Positions 19,803 through 30,900 of a DNA stretch of 64,000 bases are shown one piece after another. The notes beneath the pieces are model-generated. The model saw only the letters and a list, made by a program, of their open reading frames with translations. It had not been told where the DNA came from and did no database searches. The first letter of the stretch is position 1, and each line of letters starts with the position of its first letter. The stretch comes from Ustilaginoidea virens (lineage: Eukaryota > Ascomycota > Sordariomycetes > Hypocreales > Clavicipitaceae), in the NCBI RefSeq assembly GCF_000687475.1, contig NC_057319.1:1922001-1986000 (forward strand), given 5' to 3'. Both the position numbers and the translations under genes were made by a program.

Positions 19803-21105
19803 TCTCCGCTCGGCCCCCAGCGGCTGGTCCTTCCCTCACTAAGCTCACCAGGCAGGTGTGTCCTTCCGTATTATATCACTGCTAGAGACGACGTTTGCGA
19901 TAACATGAATCTCAATCTAGACCATGTTTGCGGCCGATTCGAGGTTTTCCCTAATTCAAGGCACAAGTTTGAAAAACCGGAAATAAGAGTGAAAGAAAGA
20001 AAAGTTCCCGAACGGCCTTTGTAAAATCGATCTCGGGAGAGCATGCCACAGAAAGACCAGTCAGTGATTCCCTTTCTGGCACTATCTCAGCTCCCTTGCC
20101 ACGAGAGGCCGCACCCGCACAAACGCCGTGTTTGCTCCTTCCCGGAGTGAAACTTGGCCTTCCGCGTGTCGGACGGGCGCAGCTTGCGTCTGATAGATTC
20201 GGTGTGGGATGATTGCACACCAGTTGCCAGTTTCGCGCAGTCGCTTGCCCCTGAAAGAAACTCGGCCTCTTATCTGAGAATTAGGTGCGGCAGAATATTC
20301 AAGCTGTCTGTTACTCGTCGAAAACACGGCCCAACGCAAATTGAGATAAAAATAAAAATAAAAATAAAATATCTTCTAACCCAAATGCAGCGGTTAGAGA
20401 AGACTCACCAGCAAAGCCCGTTGGGGGATAAGTATGTACAAAAACCAGATATATCACAACGTCGGAAAGACGATTGACGTCTTAGGTTAGAGATGCAAGA
20501 GGGGAAAATGCAGCAGGCTACGGTCGCCAGACAGCTGCTTCCAGTCACTACGGCTTCTCTAGCATCTGTCTATATCCTTGCATTCAACCGACACGCACAA
20601 AGACCCAGTGATCCACTCTAACCAATGATAGAGTGAGACGTATAAATTGATAAGCTGGACGATTTAATAGGACGAATGGCGAATCGCGCAACGGGTTTTC
20701 ACCCCAGGGTGGGGTGGCTGTTGTGAAGGCGGTTGTCGAGACAACCACCCTGCTTGACAAGGCCTTGAACACCGAGCCTGAAATACAGGACAGTTGAATC
20801 TGGTGTTTAAAAGTCTCGTCTGCGTCACTTGTCTCTTCATCCGTGTGCATGCGACTTTTTGCATCGCAACTCTATAAAAGGGTGATTATATGTTGCATGT
20901 ACGGGCTCTATAGAATGCGGACTATGTCGGAATCGCTGTCGCAAGGTGCCCAATTCGGCACATTGCGACGGATGTGCCGCGCACACCCGTTGCGCATGAT
21001 GTGGCCACTTTTGCCCCTGTGCCCCTGAGCCCGGTAGGGCACGCGGGCAGTCCGGCCTGACCGCGCCGATTCACGTGACTACGGCACGCACAAAAAGGCC
21101 ATATC
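19803..21105. other. Kelch gene upstream region up to the repeat boundary
   Basis: No gene recognised. It holds the promoter of the kelch gene, an (AAAATA)n run at about 20343-20370, and a TATAAAAG motif on the plus strand at about 20872-20879. A 61-codon frame after that motif shows no family signature. Composition is still mixed here and turns strongly AT-rich from about 21,110. Confidence 0.5.
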
Positions 21106-21373
21106 GTGTAATTACCCTCTTTTGCTTCCTTTCCCCTTTCTTAGATAGTCATTAGTAAAGTCAATAAATCCTTTACTTAGTAACCTTACGGTATATAATA
21201 CTACGCGCGCGACCCTACGTATAACTAGGTACCCCGAGTTTATATCAACACTGATTAGTAGTGGTAATATCACCACTTATAGGATAATTACATCCCGTAA
21301 AGACGGTGTATTATAGATCAGCAAGATTACTCTCGAAGAGATAATTTCTATTGCAAATCATATTAATTAGGAA

Positions 21374-21597
21374 GGCAGATAACCTATTCTATTGAATAGT
21401 TATACTGCCAACTAATTAGAAGAATGATATAGACCTCTTTTACCTCCGTCTATTACGAAGGAAGAAAATATACTGACTATTACAATCTTTAAAGATACCC
21501 TTAGTATTTAGGAGGCGGCTGACCTATTCTATTGAACGGTCACCTGCTAACTATAGGAGGCAAATAACCTATTCCGTTAAACGGTTATCTTGCTAAC
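21374..21597. repeat. Three copies of an imperfect palindrome (about 36-42 bp)
   Basis: Copies at about 21374-21409, 21514-21550 and 21556-21597 share the plan GGxxGxxxxACCTATTC - loop - GAAxxGTxAxxxTGCyAAC and can each form a hairpin. The paired arms co-vary (for example AATAGTTAT against AACGGTCAC). A second set follows at about 21650-21720, where AATCTTATACTCCTTGTAAG is repeated three times and each copy can fold on TCTTA/TAAGA. Confidence 0.7.
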
Positions 21598-22645
21598 TAA
21601 CCCCTTTACTTCTTTCTTTCTTTTACCCTTATAGATAAAAGCCCTCTTGAATCTTACACTCTTTGTAAGATTAAATCTTATACTCCTTGTAAGAGTGAAT
21701 CTTATACTCCTTATAATATATTCCCCCCCTCTTAAACCCTCCTCTTAATACTATAGCATAATTACGATCATCAATATTATAACTAGCACTGCCTAAAAGG
21801 CTATATCAATTTGCCCCCTTACTCGATAATAATTAAGCTACTGCGATAGAGCCAATTACCCCTAATACTACCACCGTAGTATTACATAACCGCCTAGCCT
21901 TCTTAATCTACACCTATAAGAAGGACTATATAATTAACGATGACCTATAGGAACTATTCCACGAAGACTATAGTAAATAAGATAAATAGCTATTTAATCG
22001 CGTTAACCTTCTATTCCTACGCGAATTCCGCATATACTTATGAGATTACGGCGTATATATTAGAGTATTAGGCTCTATTATAATACCAACTTTAATGGAA
22101 TGCCTTTAATAATAATAGAACCTTAAATAGCCTTAAGAAGAGATTGAACGTTAATTAGGCTGTAAAATATTCTAATTACGACTCAACCCTTATAGGGAAG
22201 CATTAGTACCTATCGGCAATTTCGACTAAGAAGTTATAGGCTTACGAAGTATAAGCTCACGGCATTCATCACGACTATTTATAATAATTGTGGGAATATT
22301 ATTGCGAAGGCCCTTATAAGCCTTAACAATAAGGGACTTTACAATACTAAGGGTGGCATAATTATAATCGCAATAACCTATTATCCCCCCCTCTATATCG
22401 AAGAAGCCTTATGCCCCTATTGAAGAAGAAAAGGGCCGGTTCTAATAACTAAAAGGAAAGACGCCTATTTATAATAGGCCGCCATTCGAAATAGGGGAGA
22501 GCTCCCGCCATTAACAATAATATATAACAGCTGATAATTATAACCCATAAGACTAACCCGATAAAATATATCGCCCTAGGGATTATACCCCTAGCCGGGC
22601 TAACCGAGGCGGCTATCTTAATACCCCTCGAGGTTATAGCATACC

Positions 22646-23374
22646 TATTGCAATTCTTAAAGTCACTATAAAAGCAAAGCCTTACTAGCTAGCTAGATGG
22701 CACAAGACTGTCTGCGAACCTGTGAACTAATCTTAGTATAATACTAGATTTTTCACCAAGTCCTAAGACTATACAAGTGCTATAAAGCAGGGCAAGTGTA
22801 AATGCAAGGCAAATATAAGATAACCAGAAAACGCAGGGAAGGTAAGAAGTTAAGAGGCATGTAATGCATTAACAGACTCGATTGTGCTGCCCTTCTACTA
22901 TCTAGAAAGAAGGGGGAAAGCTATCCTATATATACACGAAGGAGGGGTGGGCCCAGGCATTCAGGGTAGCCAGTAAGAAGGCTCCCCGTAATACTCGCTA
23001 TGATACGTCAGCAACCCCGCTATATCCGGCCTTTCCAACCACCCTAACCACCGCACTAGTAATTAGTCACCACGCTAGTGACTAACCACCACGCTAGTGA
23101 CTAACCACCACACTAGTAGACTAGCCACTACGCTAGTAGGCCGCCACCACACTAGTAGGCCCACCACGCTAATTTAGCAATGCCACACCTTTTTAACAAG
23201 GCCTACCTTACTTGATATACAGTAAATAATCCACTGAAAATCCTAAGGTAAAAGGCAAAGGCCTAAGGTTGGTAAGACTACCGTAAGTCTAAGAGGCGGT
23301 ATAAGGGCTAGAAGGTCAGTAAGCCAGTAGGGCATTAGGCCAGCAGCCTAGTAGGCTACTATAGGATTTTAACA
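22646..23374 (-). repeat. Solo LTR, type 1, with TSD ATACC
   Basis: A 729-bp LTR in minus orientation: on the plus strand it starts TATTGCAATTC (RIPed from TGTTGC) and ends GGATTTTAACA. ATACC precedes it (22641-22645) and follows it (23375-23379), so it is a solo LTR left by LTR-LTR recombination. It contains a tandem array of about 20-bp units (CCACCACGCTAGTGACTAA type). Confidence 0.88.
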
Positions 23375-23943
23375 ATACCCAATAAAGCTCGGGTTATAGG
23401 CCCCGATGATATACTTCCTTCAATAAAGGACCCTAATAATAATACCCTCTAAGCTAATGCCGCCACCACCCGTAATACCAAATATCGGGCCCAAATGCCT
23501 CACCCAATAATGCTAAAAATAAGTATAGCACCTGACCCTTACCGTTAATATCGGCCTACCTAGGCTGATGAACGGACGGTTTTAGCGGGAGTACTAATAA
23601 ACCCGGCCCGACCCGGGTTATAGGATAACCCTATAAGAGATCCCGCTAGCCTACCGTAAGGCTACCGATAAGCTATTCTAGAATACCCTCCGGAATACCC
23701 TTAAAGTTATACCCAAAAAGCCTACGTAGAGGCTAGGTTTAACTAAGAAGATTATTCCCAAACTAGGTTTAATAATATATCGAAGAAGATATTTAACCTC
23801 TTACGCAGCTATCGTATAGAGGATAAATATAGCGGCAAAATAGATAACTTTATTATACTAAAAGTTATATCCTTTAAGAGTAAATACCGCCTCTTAAGAC
23901 TGCCTAATTATACATTCGCTAAAGCTTTTTAAATCATACTAAT

Positions 23944-24197
23944 TGTGAAGGACCGGCCCTAGGGCGACTGCGAATAGGCGTCAATCGGATGTATTGATAA
24001 AACTAAAGAGGAAGGGAGAAGAGCCCGAATCGGGTCCCTTCCGTAGTCTATATATATCTGTGTGTGGCGCGGGCTAGAGCCCTAACGTTGCCCTATGGGC
24101 CCGCGCGTCTGCCTTATGTTATCCGTCCCGGACTAGGCACGAGCGTAGCCCGAGCCCTAGCCAGTCTATAACACGGGCATAGCCCGAGTCCGTGATA
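23944..24197. repeat. Solo LTR, type 3, with TSD CTAAT
   Basis: A 254-bp LTR from TGTGAAGGACC to CCGTGATA with CTAAT on both sides (23939-23943 and 24198-24202). A diverged relative is at 39485-39737; differences such as CCGTG against CTATA are of RIP type. Confidence 0.82.
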
Positions 24198-25023
24198 CTA
24201 ATTAGCGATACTAAAACGTATTACTTTAATAATATCGAATGCATTTGTAATACCTTCACTTTTAACGATATAGTCCGCAAAGTTAAAAGCTATTTCGAAA
24301 ATAAAAGCATAAAGTAATTCTATTTATACTATTAGAATAAAATAATACTCTAATTAACTATTGCAAAACATCCTGATAAGTTAAAGCTAGAATACCTTAA
24401 TATCCTATTAGAGGAATTTTAATACCTATATTATGGTCTTTTTCCCCCCTTTATAGCTAATATAGAACTTTACGATAAGTTCTTAACGCTATAAGGGATA
24501 CCCCTAAGTATAGCCAGGCCATATATTGTTATGCCCCTACATTCGAAGGCCTTGCCGCTAACCTATAGCGATCCCTTTCTATCTATAAGTTAATTCATAT
24601 AAATTAATAGCATTATTTCCTTCAATAATATCACGATACTGACGATATTGATAATAATATAGCGCTATTTATAGACTGTAGATATAGTTAATCCTATAAC
24701 CGGTATTAATGCCCCTAACGATACGGACCCCCTTAATGCCGCTTTAAATAAAATCGCACCCTTTTAGCTAGGCCCCGTTAAAGAAGATACTTTATTTATA
24801 ATAAAATAAGGTATTAGTCATCTAACTACTTTACTAAAAAGCAATAAGAATTAAAAGACTGATAGATAAAGAACCGATCCTACTGTACTGCCCCTAATGA
24901 TAAGAAATTCTATATTTTCTTATAGGAATACGAAGAGCCCGGCCCCTATGGCCTTAAAGAAAAAGAAGAGGCTAACCTTAATAATATTATCGGTAATATC
25001 GAGGTAATAATAGTAAGGGATAT

Positions 25024-25952
25024 TGTTAAAATCCTATGGTAGTCTACTAGACTGCTAGTCCTTCTACCGTCTCTTAGACTCACGACTGTCCTACCGGACA
25101 TATAGTGTGTCTTACCAACCTTAGGCCTTTACCGTTTACCTTCCGGATTTCCAGTAGATTAATACTATATACCAAATAAGGTAGGCCTTTATCGGGCCTT
25201 ATTTTTAGTAAGGCTTGATATGACGTATCGGGCCTTATTTTTTAAAATATATGGTAAGGCGGCATATAACACCGGGCCTTATTTAAAAAATATTTAATAC
25301 GGCCGGATATTATGTGGGCACACTGGGCCTTATTTAAAATATTTAATACGGCCGGATATTACGTAGGCATACCGGGCCTTATTTAAAAATATTTAATACG
25401 GCCGGATATTACGTAGACACACCGGGCCTTATTTGAAAATATTTAATACGGCCGGATATTACGTGGGCATACCGGGCCTTATTTAAAAATATTTAATATG
25501 GCCGGATATTATATAGGCACACCGGGCCTTATTTAAAAGATATTTAATATGGCTGGATATTACGTGGCACACCGGGCATTATTTAAAAATATTTAATACG
25601 GCTGGATATTACGTGACACACCGGGCATTATTTAAAATATTTGGTAAGGCTTAATATGACGTATTACACCTTATTTTTAAATATATGGTAAGGCTGGATA
25701 TATTGTGGTATAATAGGTATTATGAGGAGCCCTCTTACTGGCTACCTTAGATGCCTAGGCCTACCCTCTCTCTTAGATATATTTAGGATAGCTTTTCCCT
25801 TTCTTTCTAAATAGTAGAAGGGTAGTATAATCGAACTTATTAATGCACTATATGCCTCTTAACTCTTTTCACTTTTCTTACGTTTCTAGTTATTTATATT
25901 TGTCTTGCCCTTATACCGGCTTCACTTTATATTTACCCTCAGAATTCTAATA
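25024..25952 (+). repeat. 5' LTR of element A (type 2)
   Basis: 929 bp from TGTTAAAATCC to CTCAGAATTCTAATA (RIPed from a TAACA end). It carries eight tandem copies of a unit of about 50 bp at about 25270-25670. Confidence 0.85.
25270..25670 (+). repeat. About 50-bp tandem repeat, 8 copies, in type-2 LTR
   Basis: The unit reads ACCGGGCCTTATTTAAAAAT followed by ATTTAATACGGCCGGATATT and ACGTGGGCAC, with small changes between copies. The reverse-oriented 3' LTR of element B has about six copies and its 5' LTR has one. Confidence 0.85.
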
Positions 25953-25967
25953 GGTTATAAGCCCGGG
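25953..25967 (+). other. Primer-binding site of element A, initiator tRNA-Met anticodon arm
   Basis: GGTTATAAGCCCGGG directly after the LTR; H has the less mutated GGTTATGAGCCCGGG. The latter is complementary to CCCGGGCTCATAACC, the anticodon stem-loop (CAU) of initiator tRNA-Met, the half-tRNA mode known from Drosophila copia. Confidence 0.75.
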
Positions 25968-26389
25968 TTTTACTTCTTTGTTTTACCCTATCTTTTGTAT
26001 TCACCCTTTAGTCTCTCTTGCTTATTAGTACTACTAATATAGCTAAATCTTTTGGCACCTTTAGCTTACCCTTTAGTATCTCTACTTACCTATTATCACT
26101 TTTAGCTAATCCTTTAGTAATCTATAGTGTTATCCTACGGTAATCAACAGTATAACCTTATATTAACCTTTGGTATAACCTTACGGCAACCTACGGCGTA
26201 ACCTTACGGCACCCTTAGAGTAATCTATAGCACTTACAGATTTTATAATATAATATCTATTATACTATACCACTATATAACACCTTCGCACTTAGTGCAC
26301 AATACCTACTGCACTTTACGGCACCTATTATATTATTATATATATAATATTTGTCGTATGGCACTTACGGTACCCTTATATTAAGGCAC

Positions 26390-26545
26390 TTGCGGCAGTG
26401 ATAATATTTATATCACATTAGCTACGGCACCTACGGCACTTACGGGATTTATTTTACGGCACCTATAGCACCTACGGCACTTACGGGATTTATTTCACAG
26501 CACCTACGGCACCTACAGCACTTACGGGATTTACTTTACGGCACC
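26390..26545 (+). repeat. Leader tandem repeat of element A (ACGGCACCT type)
   Basis: Three copies of a unit of 45-50 bp built from ACGGCACCT/ACGGCACTT blocks ending in ACGGGATTTATTT. They lie between primer-binding site and gag. Related arrays occur at 34030-34290 (B, inverted) and about 40930-41030 (H). Confidence 0.75.
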
Positions 26546-26961
26546 TACGGTATCTATGCACCTATACTTTTTCTTCTATACTAAGACCTACCGCTATATA
26601 CTACGGTTATTTATTATAGTAGGCTACTAATCACTATATATATATGGTTATTTAATTAGTTATTCAACTATTTTACTAGCCAATAAGCTAATTATTCCTC
26701 TGCCTTTATAACTATCGGCACTATTTTTCAACGACTTTTAACTACTATAATAGCACAATCAGGGCCTTCCACTTATAAGGTCCCTATGGATTCTAGCTCT
26801 AAAGCCGATCCTAATATATAACTACAGTTAGATATAGACGATATAAAGTCTCAGATGAATACCCTAACTAGCCTTATATAAGGCCTAGTTACTAAGCAAA
26901 ATAATAACCCTTAGACTCTTTAGGCTACCTAGGCTAATAAAAAGGAGCGTACTAATGTTAC

Positions 26962-27842
26962 TGTTACAATTCTGAGGGTAAATATAAAGTGAAGCCGGTA
27001 TAAGGGCAAGACAAATATAAATAACCAAAAACGCAGGAAAGGTGAAAAGAGTCAAGAGGCATGTAGTGCATTAATAAGTTCGATTATACTACCCTTCTAC
27101 TATCTAGAAAAAAGGGGAAAAGCTATCCTAAATATATCTAAGAGAGAAGGTAGGCCTAGGCATCTAAGGTAGCCAGTAAGAGAGCTCCTTGTAATACCTA
27201 TTATACCATGATATATCCAGCCTTACTATATATTTAAAAAATAAGGTCTGATACGTCATACCAAGTCTTATCAAATATTTTCAATAATACCCGGTGTGCC
27301 ACGTAATATCCAGCCGTATTAAATATTTTAAATAATGCCCGGTGTGCCACGTAATATCCAGCCGTATTAAATATTTTAAAATAATGCCCGGTGTGCTACG
27401 TAATATCCAGCCGTATTAAATATCTTTTAAATAAAGCCCGGTGTGCCCACGTAATATCCGGCCGTATTAAATATTTTTTAAATAAGGCCCGGTGTGCCCA
27501 CGTAATATCCGGCCGTATTAAATATTTTTAAATAAGGCCCGGTGTGCCCACGTAATATCCGGCCTTACCAGATATCTTTTAAATCAGGCCCGGTACGTTA
27601 TATGCCGCCTTACCATATATTTTTAAAAATAAGGCCCGATACATCATATCAAGCCTTACTAAAAATAAGGCCCGATAAAGGCCTACCTTATTTGGTATAT
27701 AGTACTAATCCACTGAAAATCCGGAAGGTAAACGGTAAGGGCCTAAGGTTAGTAAGACTACCGTATGTCTGGTGGGACAGTTGTAAGTCCAAGAGACGGT
27801 AAAAGGGCTAGTAGCCTAATAGACTACCATAGGATTTTAACA
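26962..27842 (-). repeat. 3' LTR of element B (type 2, about 6 repeat units)
   Basis: 881 bp from TGTTACAATTCTGAGGG to GGATTTTAACA on the plus strand. It is 247 bp longer than the 5' LTR of the same element, which equals five units of about 49-50 bp. Confidence 0.88.
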
Positions 27843-27969
27843 CTCCCTCTAATTAGCTACTGTAGTAGCAAGATAATCGTATATAAAGGATAGGGAAAGA
27901 AAATGCATTAAAAAGGGGCTAAGGAAAAATATATATATATAAAAAAAACCTTAGTAAAAATAATATAAG

Positions 27970-30900
27970 TTAGCAGGCCCTAAGGCCTAGTAACTCACAG
28001 AACCTAGTAAATTTAGGGCCCGGCAGTGGCTTGGTAAGACCGTCAGCAGGCATATTATTAATAGGTAAGTAGGTAATATTAACTAAGACTAGCTAGGCTT
28101 GCTCCCTAATATACCGGAATTTTAATAGTGTATGCTTGGTGCGAGCATACTGATTGGGGTCATTAGAATTTGATATAGAGCCCTGGTTATTACAGTATAG
28201 CGGTATAGGGCGTTCTATATTAATATCTAGCTCTTTACAGAGGTTAGATAGCCACTATACCTCACGGATCGTCTTAAGTAAAGCATCTGATTCGGCTTTT
28301 AAAGTAGATAATACTATTGCAATTCTAAAGGTCACTATAAAGCAAAGCCTTACTAGCTAGCTAGATGGCACAAGACTATCTGCGACCTATGACTTAATCT
28401 TAGTATAAATACTAGATTCGTCACTAAGTCCTAAGACTATACAAGTGCTATAAAGCGAGGCAAGTGTAAAGGCAAGGCAAATATAAGATAACCAGAATAA
28501 CGCAGGAAAGGTGGGAGTTAAGAGGCATGTAGTGCATTAACAGGTTCGATTGTGCTACCCTTCTACTATCTAGAAAGAAGAGGGAAGGCTATCCTATATA
28601 TACACGAAGGAGGGGTGGGCCCAGGCATCCAGGGTAGCCAGTAAAAGAGCTCCCCATAATGCTCGTCAGTAGTTCCGCTATATCCGACTAACCCCGCTAT
28701 ATCCGGCCACCCTAACCACCATGCTAATGACTAATCACCACGCTAGTGACTAACCACCACGCTAGTGACTAACCACCACACTAGTGGACTAGCCACCACG
28801 CTAGTAGGCCGCCACCACGCTAGTAGGCAACCACGCTAATTTAGCAATGCCACATCTTTTTTAATAAGGCCCACCTTACTTGATATACAGTAAATAATCC
28901 ACTGAAAATTCTTAAGGTAAAAGGCAAAGGTCTAAGATAAGACTACCATAAGTCCAAGAGGCGGTATGAGGGCCAGAAGGTTAGTAGGCTAGTAGGGCAT
29001 TAGGCCAGCAGCCTAGTAGGCTACTATAGGATTTTGACAAATACTACTAAAGAGGCTCGCTTAGAACGCTAGCTAATAGGACCACTATTAATAGTAGTAA
29101 GAAAACCTTCAGTTGATTTAGAAGTCTCTTTATAGCCAGCAAAATCGCTATCTGAATAAGCGGTTATAATAGGCTGTTGCTTGCTATTAGTAGTACGATA
29201 ATAAATAGCTATATTCTCAGTGCCTTTAAAATAACTAAAAGCGCCCTTCGTAGCATTTAGATGTATAGTAATTGCCTTAGTTATAAACCGAGAGAGATAT
29301 TGGGTAGGAAATGCTAGGTCGGGCCTAGTCATTATTATAAGCCATATTATAGTGCCAGTAAGGCTCTAATAAAGGCTTTAATCCGGAGGGTTAAGGTCTT
29401 TTCTACTAGATTTATTTAGGACCCCTAGTTATAGTGGAATTAGCTGAGGTTTAACATCCTGTAAGCTAAATTTAGCTAGAACCTCTGCTATAAATTGGGC
29501 TTGATGTAGCCACAATAAACCTTCTTTCCTATTCCGTATAATCTATACGCCCAGGAAGAAAGAAGCCGGACCGCAGTCTTTAATAGCATAAACCTTATAA
29601 AATTTCCTTTTTAGCTAGTTAATATAAGTTATATTAGGACCAATTAATAGACAGTCGTCAATATAAGTAACGATAAAGGTGCTGGTTTGCTTATTATAAA
29701 AGATAGCAGTATTAAAAGCTAATAGTAAAAATCCTTCACTAGAAATCAGGTCTTTTAGCTAATATTGCTATTTGCAGGGAGCTTGTTTTAGTCCGTATAG
29801 GGCCTTCTTTAATAAAATAGCTTGCTTTATAGAACGGTTAAAGCCAGCTTCTTTAAGTAAAGTTAGTAACCATTGCCGCTATATATCAGACTAAAGCTTG
29901 CTATCGTTATTAGTTAATAATAGGCTCTCTATAAATTTAAGAAATCCATTAGGGATATCTATATAAATTGTTTTAGAAAGTTTGCTATTTAGAAAGGCGC
30001 CTATAAAGTCGATTTGTTCTATTTCCTAATTATTACTAATTGCTAAAGCCAGTATAACCCTCCAGGTGGGTAGGATAGAAATAGAAGCATAGGTATACTA
30101 GAAGTCCTTTCCTTCGACTTGCATAAAACCCTTGACTATTAATCTAGCCTTATATTTTATAAGCTGATTATTGGCATCCTTTTTAACCCAAAAAACAGGC
30201 CTATTGCATATAATTTTCCTATCAATAGGAACGCTAGACTTAGGAATAAATTAGAAGACTTTAGTATCTAAAAGCTGCTTAAATTCCTTAAATAGTGCCT
30301 TTATCTAAAGGTTTTTTTCTTTTTCAGGGCATTATAGCACATCCTTCCAGCTATTAGGCGTACTATTAGGGGCCTTTTTAGCTAGCTTACGCTTAGCTGC
30401 ATAGCAGGAATCCCATATCAGGTAGTGTAGGATATTACCTTCTTAAGGAAATAAATCGGTAAGGCCAGTAGGGTTAGTAGGGCCCGTAGGATTAGTAGGG
30501 CCCATAGGGCCAGTAGGGCTAGTAAGGCCAGTAGGGCCAGCAGGGCCAGCAAGGTCGGTAGGATTAAGGCTGGTAAGGATATCTATAAGGTCATCCTTTG
30601 CAGTAGCCGGGGACTGTATTATAGGACGGTAATCTATAGTAAGATTAGTAGGGTCCGGGACGCTTTTTAGGTCATCTAGGATAACATTATTATTAGTAAT
30701 GTTAGTAGGGTCAGGGATGCTTTCTAAGTCATCTAGGATAACATTATTATTAGTAATGTTAGTAGGGTCAGGGATGCTTTCTAAGTCATCCAGAATAATA
30801 TTATTATTATTAGTGATATTAGTAGGGTCAGAGATGCTTTCTAGGTCATCCAGTAAAATAGCAGGTTTTTTACTGCTAGATACCCCCTCTGAACCTATAT

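Larger units (their letters stand above)
21110..25023 (+). mobile_element. RIP-degraded retroelement relic, family not assigned
   Basis: AT-rich sequence in which CA and TG are scarce, TA is abundant, and every frame is full of TAA/TAG. Plus-strand fragments near 23800-23940 and 24203-25020 still read like a retroelement gag with a possible decayed zinc-knuckle (around 24783-24840), but no reverse transcriptase is visible, so the family is unclear. It is interrupted by solo LTRs at 22646-23374 and 23944-24197. Element A begins at 25024. The left 0.6 kb with palindromic repeats may be its LTR or leader. Confidence 0.5.

Noticed and set aside
20843..21028. Small gene after the TATAAAAG motif
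   Set aside because: 61 codons, no signature, and it ends at the repeat boundary; it was kept only as a remark on a possibly truncated gene.
26390..26545. CRISPR-like array
   Set aside because: The repeats are contiguous without unique spacers, lie in a retroelement leader, and the organism is a eukaryote.
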